A stretch of 64,000 nucleotides of DNA from Leisingera aquimarina DSM 24565 (GTDB lineage: Bacteria; Pseudomonadota; Alphaproteobacteria; Rhodobacterales; Rhodobacteraceae). A program made the translations under genes and the position numbers. This document shows, piece after piece, positions 17,825 through 25,588 of the stretch (position 1 is its first letter; each line of letters begins with the position of its first letter). The notes under the pieces were generated by a model. The model saw only the letters and a list, made by a program, of their open reading frames with translations, did not search any database and was not told the DNA's origin. Location of the stretch: positions 1,208,501 through 1,272,500 of the forward strand of contig NZ_KI421504.1 of the NCBI RefSeq assembly GCF_000473165.1. The letters are read 5' to 3'.

Positions 17825-18636
17825 TCTGGCGCGCCTTGATACTGGCCGTTGCGTCCCTGGCGTACGCCGGGCAGGCAACGGCCCAGGGCACCGGTCTGCG
17901 GCGGCTGACTGACCGCGATGACCTGCTGGGCTGGGAGGCCGTTGGACGGCTTGAGCTGAACGGCCAGGGCTTTTGCACCGGAACGCTGATCGCGCCGGAG
18001 CTGGTGCTGACTGCGGCCCATTGTGTTTATGGCCGCAACAGGACTTTGCGCGCGGCAGAACAGATCACCTTTCGTGCGGGCCTGCGCGACGGGGTGGCCA
18101 TTGCTGAACGCCAGGCACTGCAGATTGCCGCGCATCCGGGGTTCAACCCGCGGGGACGGCTTGATTTGGATAACATCCGCCACGACGTGGCGCTGATCCG
18201 GCTGGCGGAACCGGTCCTTAGCAGTCAGGCAGATGCCTTTGCGCTGCATTCGGGGCGCGAGTACGGCAGCGATATTTCCGTCACATCTTATGGCCAGGGC
18301 CGTGCCGAGGCGCTGTCGCGCCAGCGCCGGTGCAATCTGATGGGTGAAAGCGGCGATGTGCTGATGATCGACTGCAATGTCACTTTCGGCTCTTCCGGGG
18401 CGCCGGTGTTTTCGCAGGTGGGCGGGCGCGGGCGCATCCTGGCGCTGGTCTCGGGCGGCGGCAATTACCGCGGCAAGCAGGTGGCTTTTGGCATGAAGCT
18501 GCCGCAACGGGTGGCGGAGCTGAAGGCGCAGCTGCGCCGCAATCCGGTGGCCGCACCTGACCGGCGGATCAAGCGCATCCGGGTTGGAAGCGGCGCATCA
18601 TCCGGCGGCGCAAAATTTGTGACCGTGGGCGACTGA
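17821..18636 (+). CDS. Secreted trypsin-like serine protease 2
   Basis: A 271-residue S1-family protease, paralogue of the gene just upstream (shared WEAVGRL, GFCTGTLIAPELVLTAAHC and FGSSGAPVF segments and the same ending GASSGGAKF). Signal peptide to about residue 22; triad His67, the Asp in NIRHDVALIRL, and the second Ser of FGSSGAP. The ATG overlaps the previous stop (ATGA), so the two proteases should be made together. The tandem pair arose by duplication with substantial later divergence. Confidence 0.85.
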   Translation: MIWRALILAVASLAYAGQATAQGTGLRRLTDRDDLLGWEAVGRLELNGQGFCTGTLIAPELVLTAAHCVYGRNRTLRAAEQITFRAGLRDGVAIAERQALQIAAHPGFNPRGRLDLDNIRHDVALIRLAEPVLSSQADAFALHSGREYGSDISVTSYGQGRAEALSRQRRCNLMGESGDVLMIDCNVTFGSSGAPVFSQVGGRGRILALVSGGGNYRGKQVAFGMKLPQRVAELKAQLRRNPVAAPDRRIKRIRVGSGASSGGAKFVTVGD

Positions 18637-18740
18637 TCAACCTCTTGAAGCCGCATTTTGCGTTCTTATCTCAGGTCTATCCGGGCAGCCGCTGATTGGG
18701 GCCCGGAAGATTCCAGCCTGTCCCCGCGGGGAAGGCGCCC

Positions 18741-18772
18741 TGAAATCGCTCATGTATGAGGATGACACTATG
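18741..18772 (+). promoter_or_regulatory. ROSE-like RNA thermometer of the Hsp20 gene
   Basis: In the leader, T-C-(G)-C-T-C-A at 18746-18752 can pair with TGAGGA at 18757-18762 around the loop TGTA, leaving G18748 bulged. This occludes the Shine-Dalgarno GAGGA (18758-18762), 7 nt before the ATG. The anti-SD pattern UCGCU with a bulged G is the hallmark of ROSE elements found before alphaproteobacterial small heat-shock genes. A CCCCGCGGGG hairpin lies just upstream (18722-18731). Confidence 0.6.
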
Positions 18773-19234
18773 CGTACATTTGATTTTGCACCGCTGCACC
18801 GCGCCACCATCGGTTTCGACCAGATCGCCAGCCTGATGGACCGCGCCCTGAGCGCCGATGCCGCCCAGTCCAGCTACCCGCCCTACAACATCGAGAAAAC
18901 CGACGCCGACAGCTATCGCATCTCGATTGCCGTTGCCGGCTTCTCCGAAGACGACCTGAACGTCGAAGTGAAGGAAAACGCGTTGGTTGTGGCCGCCAAA
19001 AAGGCCGAGGACGGCGAAGACCGCAGTTTCCTGCATCGCGGGATTGCCACCCGTGCCTTTGAACGCCGTTTCACTCTGGCCGACCACGTCCGCGTGACTG
19101 GCGCCAGCCATGAAAACGGCATGCTGCATATCGATCTGCACCGTGAGGTGCCGGAGGCGCTGAAACCGCGCAGGATCGAAATCTCCTCCTCCCGCTCGAA
19201 CCGTGCCGAGATTGAGGCCAAAGCGGTGAACTAA
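18770..19234 (+). CDS. Hsp20/alpha-crystallin small heat-shock protein
   Basis: A 154-residue small heat-shock protein (IbpA-like) that holds unfolding proteins for refolding by DnaK/ClpB. The alpha-crystallin domain runs from PYNIEKTDADSYRISIAVAGF through KENALVVAAKK and LHRGIATRAFERRFTL to the ENGMLHIDLHREVPE strand, with the C-terminal anchoring I-x-I in RRIEIS. The ATG at 18770 is chosen over 18752 because it has GAGG 7 nt upstream and gives the standard MRTFDFAPL start; 18752 would lie inside the thermometer stem. A strong terminator follows. Confidence 0.94.
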   Translation: MRTFDFAPLHRATIGFDQIASLMDRALSADAAQSSYPPYNIEKTDADSYRISIAVAGFSEDDLNVEVKENALVVAAKKAEDGEDRSFLHRGIATRAFERRFTLADHVRVTGASHENGMLHIDLHREVPEALKPRRIEISSSRSNRAEIEAKAVN

Positions 19235-19272
19235 GCACCTCTTTCGGAGTGCGTTTTGTAAATGTTTTTTGA

Positions 19273-19303
19273 CAGCCCTCCACCTTAAGTGGAGGGCTGT
19301 TTC
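19273..19303 (+). terminator. Terminator after Hsp20 gene
   Basis: Perfect stem CAGCCCTCCAC / GTGGAGGGCTG (19273-19299) with a short CTTAA-centred loop, followed by TTTC. It lies 38 bp after the hsp20 stop. Confidence 0.88.
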
Positions 19304-19453
19304 GCGCTTGTTATCTAAAATTTCCACATGAACACATATGTTTGGACGTTTTACGCGCAGCGAGTGCCGCATATCTTAGTGGCATATTTATACGCCCCTA
19401 CTAAATTTATAGGAGATTTGTTCTGACGCAGACTATTTAAAAGGAAGTAATAA

Positions 19454-19846
19454 TTGGAATGCCGGGATTATGACGTCGTAAATGGCAGTGCTGGTCTCTT
19501 GTTTTCTCAAAGAGTAGAACTTGCAGAGCAGTTTTATACCCATTTGTTTGAGGCGCTTCCTCAGGTGAAGCCTTTGTTTAAAAGCAATTTCAGCAAGCAA
19601 AAGGAAATGTTCACAGTCATGCTGGCGGCTTGTGTGCGCAGCCTTTCAAATGAACGCGAACTGCAAAAAATGTGCGAGGGGCTGAGAGCCGCACACGCCT
19701 CCTACAATTTGAGCGAAATTGAAATCGAGATAACTTCGCAATCGCTGTTGAAAGCGTTGAAGGAAGTGCTGGGAGATTCCTTCGACACCGAGTTACAGCA
19801 GGCCTGGGAACGGACCATCGTCCGGCTGATGCGGGCGATGGTCTGA
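19454..19846 (+). CDS. Single-domain globin-like protein
   Basis: A 130-residue protein with the outline of a bacterial haemoglobin/flavohaemoglobin globin domain: FYTHLFEALPQVKPLFK (B to CD region), KEMFTVMLAACVRSL (E helix), and GLRAAHASYNLSE, where the histidine sits where the haem-proximal F8 His of Vitreoscilla-type globins is found. No reductase domain follows. The start is TTG at 19454 with AAGGAAG 7 nt before it. The gene and its leader are clearly more AT-rich than the neighbours, suggesting transfer. It converges on gabD. It could bind O2 or NO, or act as a haem sensor; this is inferred from the fold only. Confidence 0.75.
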   Translation: MECRDYDVVNGSAGLLFSQRVELAEQFYTHLFEALPQVKPLFKSNFSKQKEMFTVMLAACVRSLSNERELQKMCEGLRAAHASYNLSEIEIEITSQSLLKALKEVLGDSFDTELQQAWERTIVRLMRAMV

Positions 19847-19856
19847 TAGCCAGCGG

Positions 19857-21329
19857 TCAGACTGCCATGCAGATGTATTTCATCTCCAGGTAATCCTCGA
19901 TGCCGTGGTGGCTGCCTTCGCGGCCCAGGCCAGACTGTTTGACGCCGCCGAACGGAGCCACCTCGGTGGAGATGATGCCGGTGTTCACACCAACGATCCC
20001 GTATTCCAGCGCCTCAGCAACCTTGTACACGCGGCTGAGATCCTTGGCGTAGAAATAGGACGCCAGGCCAAAGATGGTGTCATTGGCCATCGCAATCACC
20101 TCGTCCTCGTTGTCGAACTTGAACAGCGGGGCGAGGGGGCCGAATGTCTCGTCGGTGGCAAAGGCCATGTCCCGGGTTGCGCCCTTGACGATGGTCGGCT
20201 GGAAGAAGCTGCCGCCCAGTTCAGACGGGTTGCCGCCCAGGATCACTTCGCCGCCTTTGGAGGTTGCGTCAGCGATATGCTCCTGCACTTTCTCGACCGC
20301 TTCCATGTTAATCAGCGGGCCGAAATGAATGCCGTCGTTGAGGCCGTCGCCGACCGCCATCTTCTCTACCGCAGCTTTCAGCTTCTCCGCAAAGGCATCA
20401 TAAACGCCGGCCTGCACATAGATCCGGTTGGCGCAGACGCAAGTCTGGCCGTTGTTGCGGAACTTGCACATGATGGCGCCTTCGACGGCGGCGTCCAGAT
20501 CAGCGTCGTCAAACACGATGAAAGGCGCGTTGCCGCCCAGCTCCATCGAGCATTTCATCACAGTGTCGGCGGCCTGGCGCATCAGGATGCGGCCCACTTC
20601 GGTGGAGCCGGTGAAGGTCAGCTTGCGCACCGCATCGTTCTCGCAGAACTCCTTGCCGATCTCCGAGGCGCGCGACGACGGCACCACGTTGAACACGCCT
20701 GCCGGGATGCCGGCACGGTCGGCCAGAACCGCCAGCACGGTCGCCGACAGCGGTGTCTCGGCGGCGGGGCGGGCTACAAAGGCGCAGCCTGCGGCCAGCG
20801 CCGGACCTGCCTTGCGGGTTATCATCGCGTTGGGGAAGTTCCACGGCGTGATCGAGGCGGCCACACCGATCGGCTGCTTCAGCACGGTGATGCGCTTGTC
20901 GCGCTGATGGCCGGGGATGGTCTCACCGTAGATCCGCTTGGCCTCTTCTGCGAAGAACTCGATGAACGACGCGCCATAGGCGATCTCACCGCGCGATTCC
21001 GCCAGCGGCTTGCCCATCTCGGCGGTCAGGATTACAGCTAGGTCTTCCTGGTTCGCCATCATCAAGTCGTACCACTTGCGCAGGACATTGGCGCGTTCCT
21101 TGCCGGTCCACTTGGACCAGTCCTTTTGCGCGGCTTCGGCCTGGGCGATGGCGCCTGCGACCTGGGCGCGGCTGATATCGGCCATCCGGGCAATCACGTC
21201 GCCGCGGGCCGGGTTGGAGACGTCAAATGTGCTCTCACCCTCAACAAACTGGCCGCCGATATAGCCGCGGGTTTCCAGCAGGCTGGGGTCTTTGAGCAGG
21301 GATTTCAGGTCAGTGGTTGCGTCGAGCAT
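19857..21329 (-). CDS. gabD: NAD(P)-dependent succinate-semialdehyde dehydrogenase
   Basis: A 490-residue aldehyde dehydrogenase. PWNFPNAMITRKAGPALAAGC (cofactor region), FTGSTEVGRILM, the general-base Glu in MELGGNAPFIVFDDADLD and the catalytic Cys in NNGQTCVCANRI match GabD-type succinate-semialdehyde dehydrogenases (second Cys two residues after the nucleophile included). It would convert succinate semialdehyde to succinate, feeding GABA or related substrates into the TCA cycle. The start is ATG at 21329 with GGGAGG upstream on the minus strand. No gabT neighbour is seen, so assignment within the ALDH family is good but not certain. Confidence 0.9.
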   Translation of the reverse strand: MLDATTDLKSLLKDPSLLETRGYIGGQFVEGESTFDVSNPARGDVIARMADISRAQVAGAIAQAEAAQKDWSKWTGKERANVLRKWYDLMMANQEDLAVILTAEMGKPLAESRGEIAYGASFIEFFAEEAKRIYGETIPGHQRDKRITVLKQPIGVAASITPWNFPNAMITRKAGPALAAGCAFVARPAAETPLSATVLAVLADRAGIPAGVFNVVPSSRASEIGKEFCENDAVRKLTFTGSTEVGRILMRQAADTVMKCSMELGGNAPFIVFDDADLDAAVEGAIMCKFRNNGQTCVCANRIYVQAGVYDAFAEKLKAAVEKMAVGDGLNDGIHFGPLINMEAVEKVQEHIADATSKGGEVILGGNPSELGGSFFQPTIVKGATRDMAFATDETFGPLAPLFKFDNEDEVIAMANDTIFGLASYFYAKDLSRVYKVAEALEYGIVGVNTGIISTEVAPFGGVKQSGLGREGSHHGIEDYLEMKYICMAV

Positions 21330-21525
21330 AGCGGGCCTCCCGGGTGTTTTGTCGCTGGAATGCAAATCAGCTGTGCCTAAATAAGTCCAGAAACATTGAT
21401 GAGTCCAGAATTTGATCAAATTTCTCGCCACACGGGGCGGCTGGAGTTTTTCAGACGGGTAATTTGACATGTCCTGTGTCAGACTGTCAGGTAGCCGCAA
21501 AGAATAAGAACAGGGGAGATTGGGC

Positions 21526-22311
21526 ATGGAATTGGATGATGCCTATGCCAATGGGGCATATATCGAAAATGCGGACAGCTATCCGCCGCGCTGGGCGGCC
21601 TCAGCTGAAGATTTCCGCAACAGCCTGCATGAGCGTGCCCGGCTGGACCTCCCCTATGGCGAGGGCGCGCGGCAGCGGTTCGACCTGTTCCTGCCGGAGG
21701 GCACGCCCAAGGGTGTTTTTGTTTTTGTTCATGGCGGATACTGGCTGGCCTTCGACAAAAGCACCTGGTCGCATCTGGCCCGTGGCGCAATTGCCCATGG
21801 CTGGGCGGTGGCGATGCCGTCGTATGATCTGTGCCCCGAGGTGCGGATTGCCGGTATCACCGGCCAGATTGCTGCGGCAGTGACCCGAATTGCAGGCGAG
21901 GTGGCGGGTCCGATTGCGCTGGCCGGCCATTCGGCGGGCGGCCATCTGGTGGCACGGATGCTGGACCGCACGCTGCTGACGGCGGATGTGGGCGCGCGGA
22001 TCAAGACGGTGATCCCGATCTCGCCGCTGTCCGACCTGCGGCCGTTGCTGCGCACCACGATGAACCAGAAGTTCCAGATGGATTCCGCGGCAGCGATTGC
22101 CGAAAGCCCGGTGGACATGCAGGATCGCTACCCCGCAGATGTAACGGTCTGGGTCGGCGGCGAGGAGCGTCCGGCCTTCCTGGATCAGGCAATCTGGCTG
22201 GTGGAGGCCTGGGAGGCGGATCATGTGATTGCCTTTGGCAAGCATCATTTCAATGTGATTGACCCGCTAGCGGATCCTGAAAGCGATCTGGTGGCGCTGA
22301 TCGTAAATTAA
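21526..22311 (+). CDS. Alpha/beta hydrolase (kynurenine formamidase/esterase-like)
   Basis: A 261-residue alpha/beta-fold hydrolase. The oxyanion motif VFVHGGYW, the nucleophile elbow LAGHSAGGHL and the C-terminal HHFNVIDPL with the catalytic His are visible. The HGGYW plus GHSAGGHL pair is typical of the arylformamidase/carboxylesterase branch. The start is ATG at 21526 with AGGGGAGA 6 nt upstream. It is divergent from gabD and upstream of creatinase; no tryptophan-catabolic neighbours are present, so the true substrate is unknown. Confidence 0.8.
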   Translation: MELDDAYANGAYIENADSYPPRWAASAEDFRNSLHERARLDLPYGEGARQRFDLFLPEGTPKGVFVFVHGGYWLAFDKSTWSHLARGAIAHGWAVAMPSYDLCPEVRIAGITGQIAAAVTRIAGEVAGPIALAGHSAGGHLVARMLDRTLLTADVGARIKTVIPISPLSDLRPLLRTTMNQKFQMDSAAAIAESPVDMQDRYPADVTVWVGGEERPAFLDQAIWLVEAWEADHVIAFGKHHFNVIDPLADPESDLVALIVN

Positions 22312-22317
22312 GTCTCT

Positions 22318-22339
22318 TGTCCGGCCGGCAGGCCGGACA
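22318..22339 (+). terminator. Hairpin after the hydrolase gene
   Basis: Perfect stem TGTCCGGCC (22318-22326) / GGCCGGACA (22331-22339) with loop GGCA, starting 7 bp past the stop. There is no T run after it, so termination efficiency is uncertain. Confidence 0.6.
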
Positions 22340-22510
22340 GTGATCCTGCCAGAGGCGGGTGAAAATTTTACTTGCCAGAATCCCGTTTCCGCACCATCTT
22401 CCGCCCTAAGGGCCAGGCGATGGCGTCGCCGCATGCAAGACATGCCGCCCCCAGCATACCAAAACCGTCCTGAACGCCGGGACCTTTCTTGTAAGAAGGA
22501 AGGGTCTGAT

Positions 22511-23719
22511 ATGACTTCACGTCCTGAAATGTACCGTTTTCACAATGGTGAAAAAGCACCGCTGCAATTTGCTGTCTCCGAGTATGAGGCGCGCATTGCC
22601 GGCCTGCGCAAGATCATGGCCGAAACAGGGGTGACTGCCGCGGTCTTCACTTCGATGCACAACATCTCCTACTATTCCGGCTTCACCTACTGCGCCTTTG
22701 GCCGTCCCTACGGCCTGGTGGTGACGGCGAGCGAGGCCGTCACCATCTCGGCCGGCATCGACGCGGGCCAGCCCTGGCGCCGGTCGTTCTGCGATAACAT
22801 CACCTACACCGACTGGCAGCGCGACAATTTCTGGCGTGCAATTAAGTCGGTCAGCGGCGAAGGCGCGGTTGTCGGTTTCGAAAGCGATCACCTGACCCTG
22901 ATGCAGAAAGCGAAACTGGAGAGCTTCCTTGAGCCGTCCAGCCTGGTGGATCTGTACCACCCGACCATGGTTCAGCGGATGGGCAAATCGGCTGCGGAAC
23001 TGGACATGATCCGTGCCGGTGCCGCAGTGGCAGACGTCGGCGGTTTTGCGATCCGCGATGCGGTCAAGGAAGGCGCACGCGAGATTGATGTGGCAATGGC
23101 CGGCCGGGATGCGATGGAGCTGGAGATTGCCAAACGTTTCCCGGACGCCGAATACCGCGACAGCTGGGTCTGGTTCCAGTCCGGCATCAACACCGACGGG
23201 GCCCATAACCCGGTGACGGGCCGCACCCTGCAGCGCGGCGATATCCTGTCGCTGAACACCTTCCCGATGATCTCGGGCTATTATACCGCGCTGGAACGGA
23301 CCATGTTCGTGAAGGAAGTGGACGCAGAATCCTTGCGCATCTGGGAGGCCAATGTGGCGGCCCATGAACTGGGCATCTCGCTGCTGAAGCCGGGGGCGAG
23401 CTGCGCGGAAATCACCCATCAGATCAATGCCTTCTTTGAAGAGCAGGACCTGCTGCAGTACCGCACATTCGGTTATGGCCACTCGTTTGGCGTCTTGTCG
23501 CACTACTATGGCCGCGAGGCCGGGCTGGAGCTGCGCGAGGACATCGACACGGTGCTGGAACCGGGCATGGTGATCTCAATGGAGCCGATGCTGACTATTG
23601 CGGACGGCCAGCCCGGTGCGGGCGGCTACCGTGAGCATGACATCCTGATCATCCACGAAGACGGCAATGAGAACATCACCAAATACCCCTATGGGCCGGA
23701 GTTCAACGTCGTCGGGTAA
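22511..23719 (+). CDS. Creatinase (creatine amidinohydrolase)
   Basis: A 402-residue M24-fold enzyme that hydrolyses creatine to sarcosine and urea. It closely follows the Pseudomonas enzyme: SISYYS-type N-domain motif NISYYSGFTYCAFGRPY, GQPWRRSF, YTDWQRDNFW, WFQSGINTDGAHNPVT with the catalytic His exactly at position 232, YRTFGYGHSFGVLSHYYGRE, and AGGYREHDILI. As in creatinases, the metal ligands of aminopeptidase relatives are absent. ATG at 22511 has AAGGAAGGG 8 nt upstream. It stands alone: no creatininase or sarcosine oxidase next to it. Confidence 0.93.
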   Translation: MTSRPEMYRFHNGEKAPLQFAVSEYEARIAGLRKIMAETGVTAAVFTSMHNISYYSGFTYCAFGRPYGLVVTASEAVTISAGIDAGQPWRRSFCDNITYTDWQRDNFWRAIKSVSGEGAVVGFESDHLTLMQKAKLESFLEPSSLVDLYHPTMVQRMGKSAAELDMIRAGAAVADVGGFAIRDAVKEGAREIDVAMAGRDAMELEIAKRFPDAEYRDSWVWFQSGINTDGAHNPVTGRTLQRGDILSLNTFPMISGYYTALERTMFVKEVDAESLRIWEANVAAHELGISLLKPGASCAEITHQINAFFEEQDLLQYRTFGYGHSFGVLSHYYGREAGLELREDIDTVLEPGMVISMEPMLTIADGQPGAGGYREHDILIIHEDGNENITKYPYGPEFNVVG

Positions 23720-24027
23720 CTGAGCTTGATGGATTGAGACAGGCAGGGGGCTCCCGCCTGCTCGGGATCTCCCGGAAGGGAGATCTTCACAGTTGGGCGT
23801 GGCACCGTGCGATGCACGGTGCCATTTCCTTTGCCGGGGTGTTGCCAGTACACTTGTCGCACAGCGGACGGCCACCGGATTTGCAAACATTGCGCCGGGG
23901 CGCTGCTTGGGGCATATGTGCGCCACGGCTAAGACAGCCGCGAAATTTACCCCAGTGGATTGCTCCGAAGGCCGCCCATGGGCCGCGTCGTGCTTCAGTG
24001 CCCCGCGAGGAAGAAAGAACCACCGCA
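23720..24027. other. Intergenic region with three stem-loops upstream of pssA
   Basis: About 308 bases. Three hairpins follow the creatinase stop in turn: one around CAGGCAGGGGGC..CCGCCTG (about 23741-23761), GATCTCCC-GGAA-GGGAGATC (about 23766-23785), and the strong one at 23801-23823. The remaining 200 bases lead into pssA and hold no convincing ORF or RNA family; they presumably contain the pssA promoter. Confidence 0.5.
23801..23830 (+). terminator. Terminator after creatinase
   Basis: Perfect 10-bp stem GGCACCGTGC (23801-23810) / GCACGGTGCC (23814-23823), loop GAT, followed by ATTTCCTTT. Confidence 0.8.
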
Positions 24028-24768
24028 ATGTATGACACCCCGGAAAAGAAAAAATCCGAATTTGCGCTGATCCAGCTGATGCCGAACATGATGACCATCG
24101 GCGCCATCTGTGCAGGGCTGACGGCGATCCGCTTTGCGGTGTTCGGGAATTACTCCCTGGCGGTGATGATGATTATTCTGGCCGCGATTCTGGACGGGCT
24201 GGACGGGCGGCTGGCACGGGCGCTGCACAGCGAAAGCAAGATGGGTGCCGAGCTGGACTCGCTGGCGGACTTTCTGAACTTCGGCGTGGCGACGCCGCTG
24301 GTGATCTATTTCTGGGCTTTGCAGGACGTGCGCGGCGCCGGGTGGATTTCGGTGCTGGTGTTTTCGGTCTGCTGTGTGGTGCGGCTGGCGCGGTTCAATG
24401 TCAGCACCAAATCGGAGGAGGCGCCAAAGGGGCGCAGCGGCTATTTCGACGGTATTCCTTCGCCCGCCGGCGCGCTGCTGGCATTGCTGCCGATGTTTGT
24501 CGCCTTTGCCTTTGACGGCAGGGTGCTGCTGCCGGAGCTGCTGATCTGCCTGCATATGGTGGTGATCGGATTGGCAATGATCAGCCATATTCAGACCTGG
24601 TCGCCAAAGGCGGTTAAAATCTCCCGCGAGAATGTTAAGTATTTGCTTGTTGGCTTTGCCTTCATGGCTGCGGCATTACTGACCTATGCATGGACGGTGC
24701 TGGTTGTGCTATGCCTTGGCTACGTTGTGATGGTGATTTGGGGGCTGGTTTCAAGTCCAAAGGACTAG
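24028..24768 (+). CDS. pssA: CDP-diacylglycerol--serine O-phosphatidyltransferase
   Basis: A 246-residue membrane enzyme making phosphatidylserine from CDP-diacylglycerol and serine. The CDP-alcohol phosphatidyltransferase motif D-G-x2-A-R-x8-G-x3-D-x3-D is complete at DGRLARALHSESKMGAELDSLAD (shown here as key residues within about 60-82), and there are six or more hydrophobic helices. The ATG at 24028 gives the standard short basic N-terminus before NMMTIGAICAG. It is followed after 25 bp by pmtA, so the two genes make the entry and final steps of the PS - PE - PC route. Confidence 0.94.
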   Translation: MYDTPEKKKSEFALIQLMPNMMTIGAICAGLTAIRFAVFGNYSLAVMMIILAAILDGLDGRLARALHSESKMGAELDSLADFLNFGVATPLVIYFWALQDVRGAGWISVLVFSVCCVVRLARFNVSTKSEEAPKGRSGYFDGIPSPAGALLALLPMFVAFAFDGRVLLPELLICLHMVVIGLAMISHIQTWSPKAVKISRENVKYLLVGFAFMAAALLTYAWTVLVVLCLGYVVMVIWGLVSSPKD

Positions 24769-24793
24769 CCCATGACGTCCGGGGAGGGACGAA

Positions 24794-25417
24794 TTGGATA
24801 TCAAGGCAGTTGAAGAATCTTACGCGCGCTGGGCACCGGTCTATGACAAGACCTTTGGCGCGGTGACGCGCTCGGGCCGCCGCCGCGCGACCCGCTACAT
24901 CAACACCCGGCAGGGCAGCGTGCTGGAGGTCGGCGTCGGTACAGGCCTGTCGCTGCAGCATTACGCGCCGCATCTGCACGTGACCGGCATCGATTTCAGC
25001 CATGACATGCTGAAGAAGGCGCAAGGAAAGGTGCAGGAACTGGGTCTGAAACAGGTCAAGGAGCTGCGCCAGATGGATGCGCGGAGCCTGGATTTCCCGG
25101 ACAATTCCTTTGACACCGTGGCGGCGATGCATGTGCTGTCGGTGGTGCCCGATCCGGACCAGGTAATGCGCGAGATTGCGCGCGTCTTGAAGCCCGGCGG
25201 CCAGGTTGTGATCACCAACCACTTCAAAAGCGGCAAAGGGGTGCGGGCGTCGCTGGAGAAACTCTCGGCGCCGCTGGCCAATGTGATCGGCTGGCATTCG
25301 GATTTCGCGCTGGAGACGGTGCTGCAGGAGGACCGGCTGAGCATCGAGCAGCAAGAAAGCATTCCGCCCTTCGGGATGATGACCTTTCTGGTTCTGGGCA
25401 AGCAGCAAACCATGTGA
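24794..25417 (+). CDS. pmtA: Phosphatidylethanolamine N-methyltransferase
   Basis: A 207-residue SAM-dependent methyltransferase that converts phosphatidylethanolamine stepwise to phosphatidylcholine at the membrane surface. SAM-binding motif I is VLEVGVGTGLSL (residues ~43-54), followed by VTGIDFSHDML and FDTVAAMHVLSVVPDP. The N-terminus ESYARWAPVYDKTFG is characteristic of Rhodobacter-type PmtA. The start is TTG at 24794 preceded by GGGAGGGAC. It is paired with pssA. Confidence 0.93.
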   Translation: MDIKAVEESYARWAPVYDKTFGAVTRSGRRRATRYINTRQGSVLEVGVGTGLSLQHYAPHLHVTGIDFSHDMLKKAQGKVQELGLKQVKELRQMDARSLDFPDNSFDTVAAMHVLSVVPDPDQVMREIARVLKPGGQVVITNHFKSGKGVRASLEKLSAPLANVIGWHSDFALETVLQEDRLSIEQQESIPPFGMMTFLVLGKQQTM

Positions 25418-25439
25418 AACGGCGCAATTCAGCGAAGCG

Positions 25440-25468
25440 GCCCCGGAGTGTTCTCCGGGGCTTTTCTT
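25440..25468 (+). terminator. Terminator after pmtA
   Basis: Perfect 9-bp stem GCCCCGGAG (25440-25448) / CTCCGGGGC (25453-25461), loop TGTT, followed by TTTTCTTT. Confidence 0.92.
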
Positions 25469-25588
25469 TGTGCGGCCTCTCTGCAACAGTGCGTCTGAAC
25501 CGGGTGGAATTGCACCACCCCAGGGGATGTAAATCATTTTTACATTCCTATATCCAGATCAAGTATTTCAGGGGAAGGAACGGATACT

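Noticed and set aside
18640-18675. Sigma-32 promoter (CTTGAAG) before the Hsp20 gene
   Set aside because: A CTTGAAG box is present at about 18646, but no matching -10 (CCCAT-like) was found at the right distance, so it was not listed.
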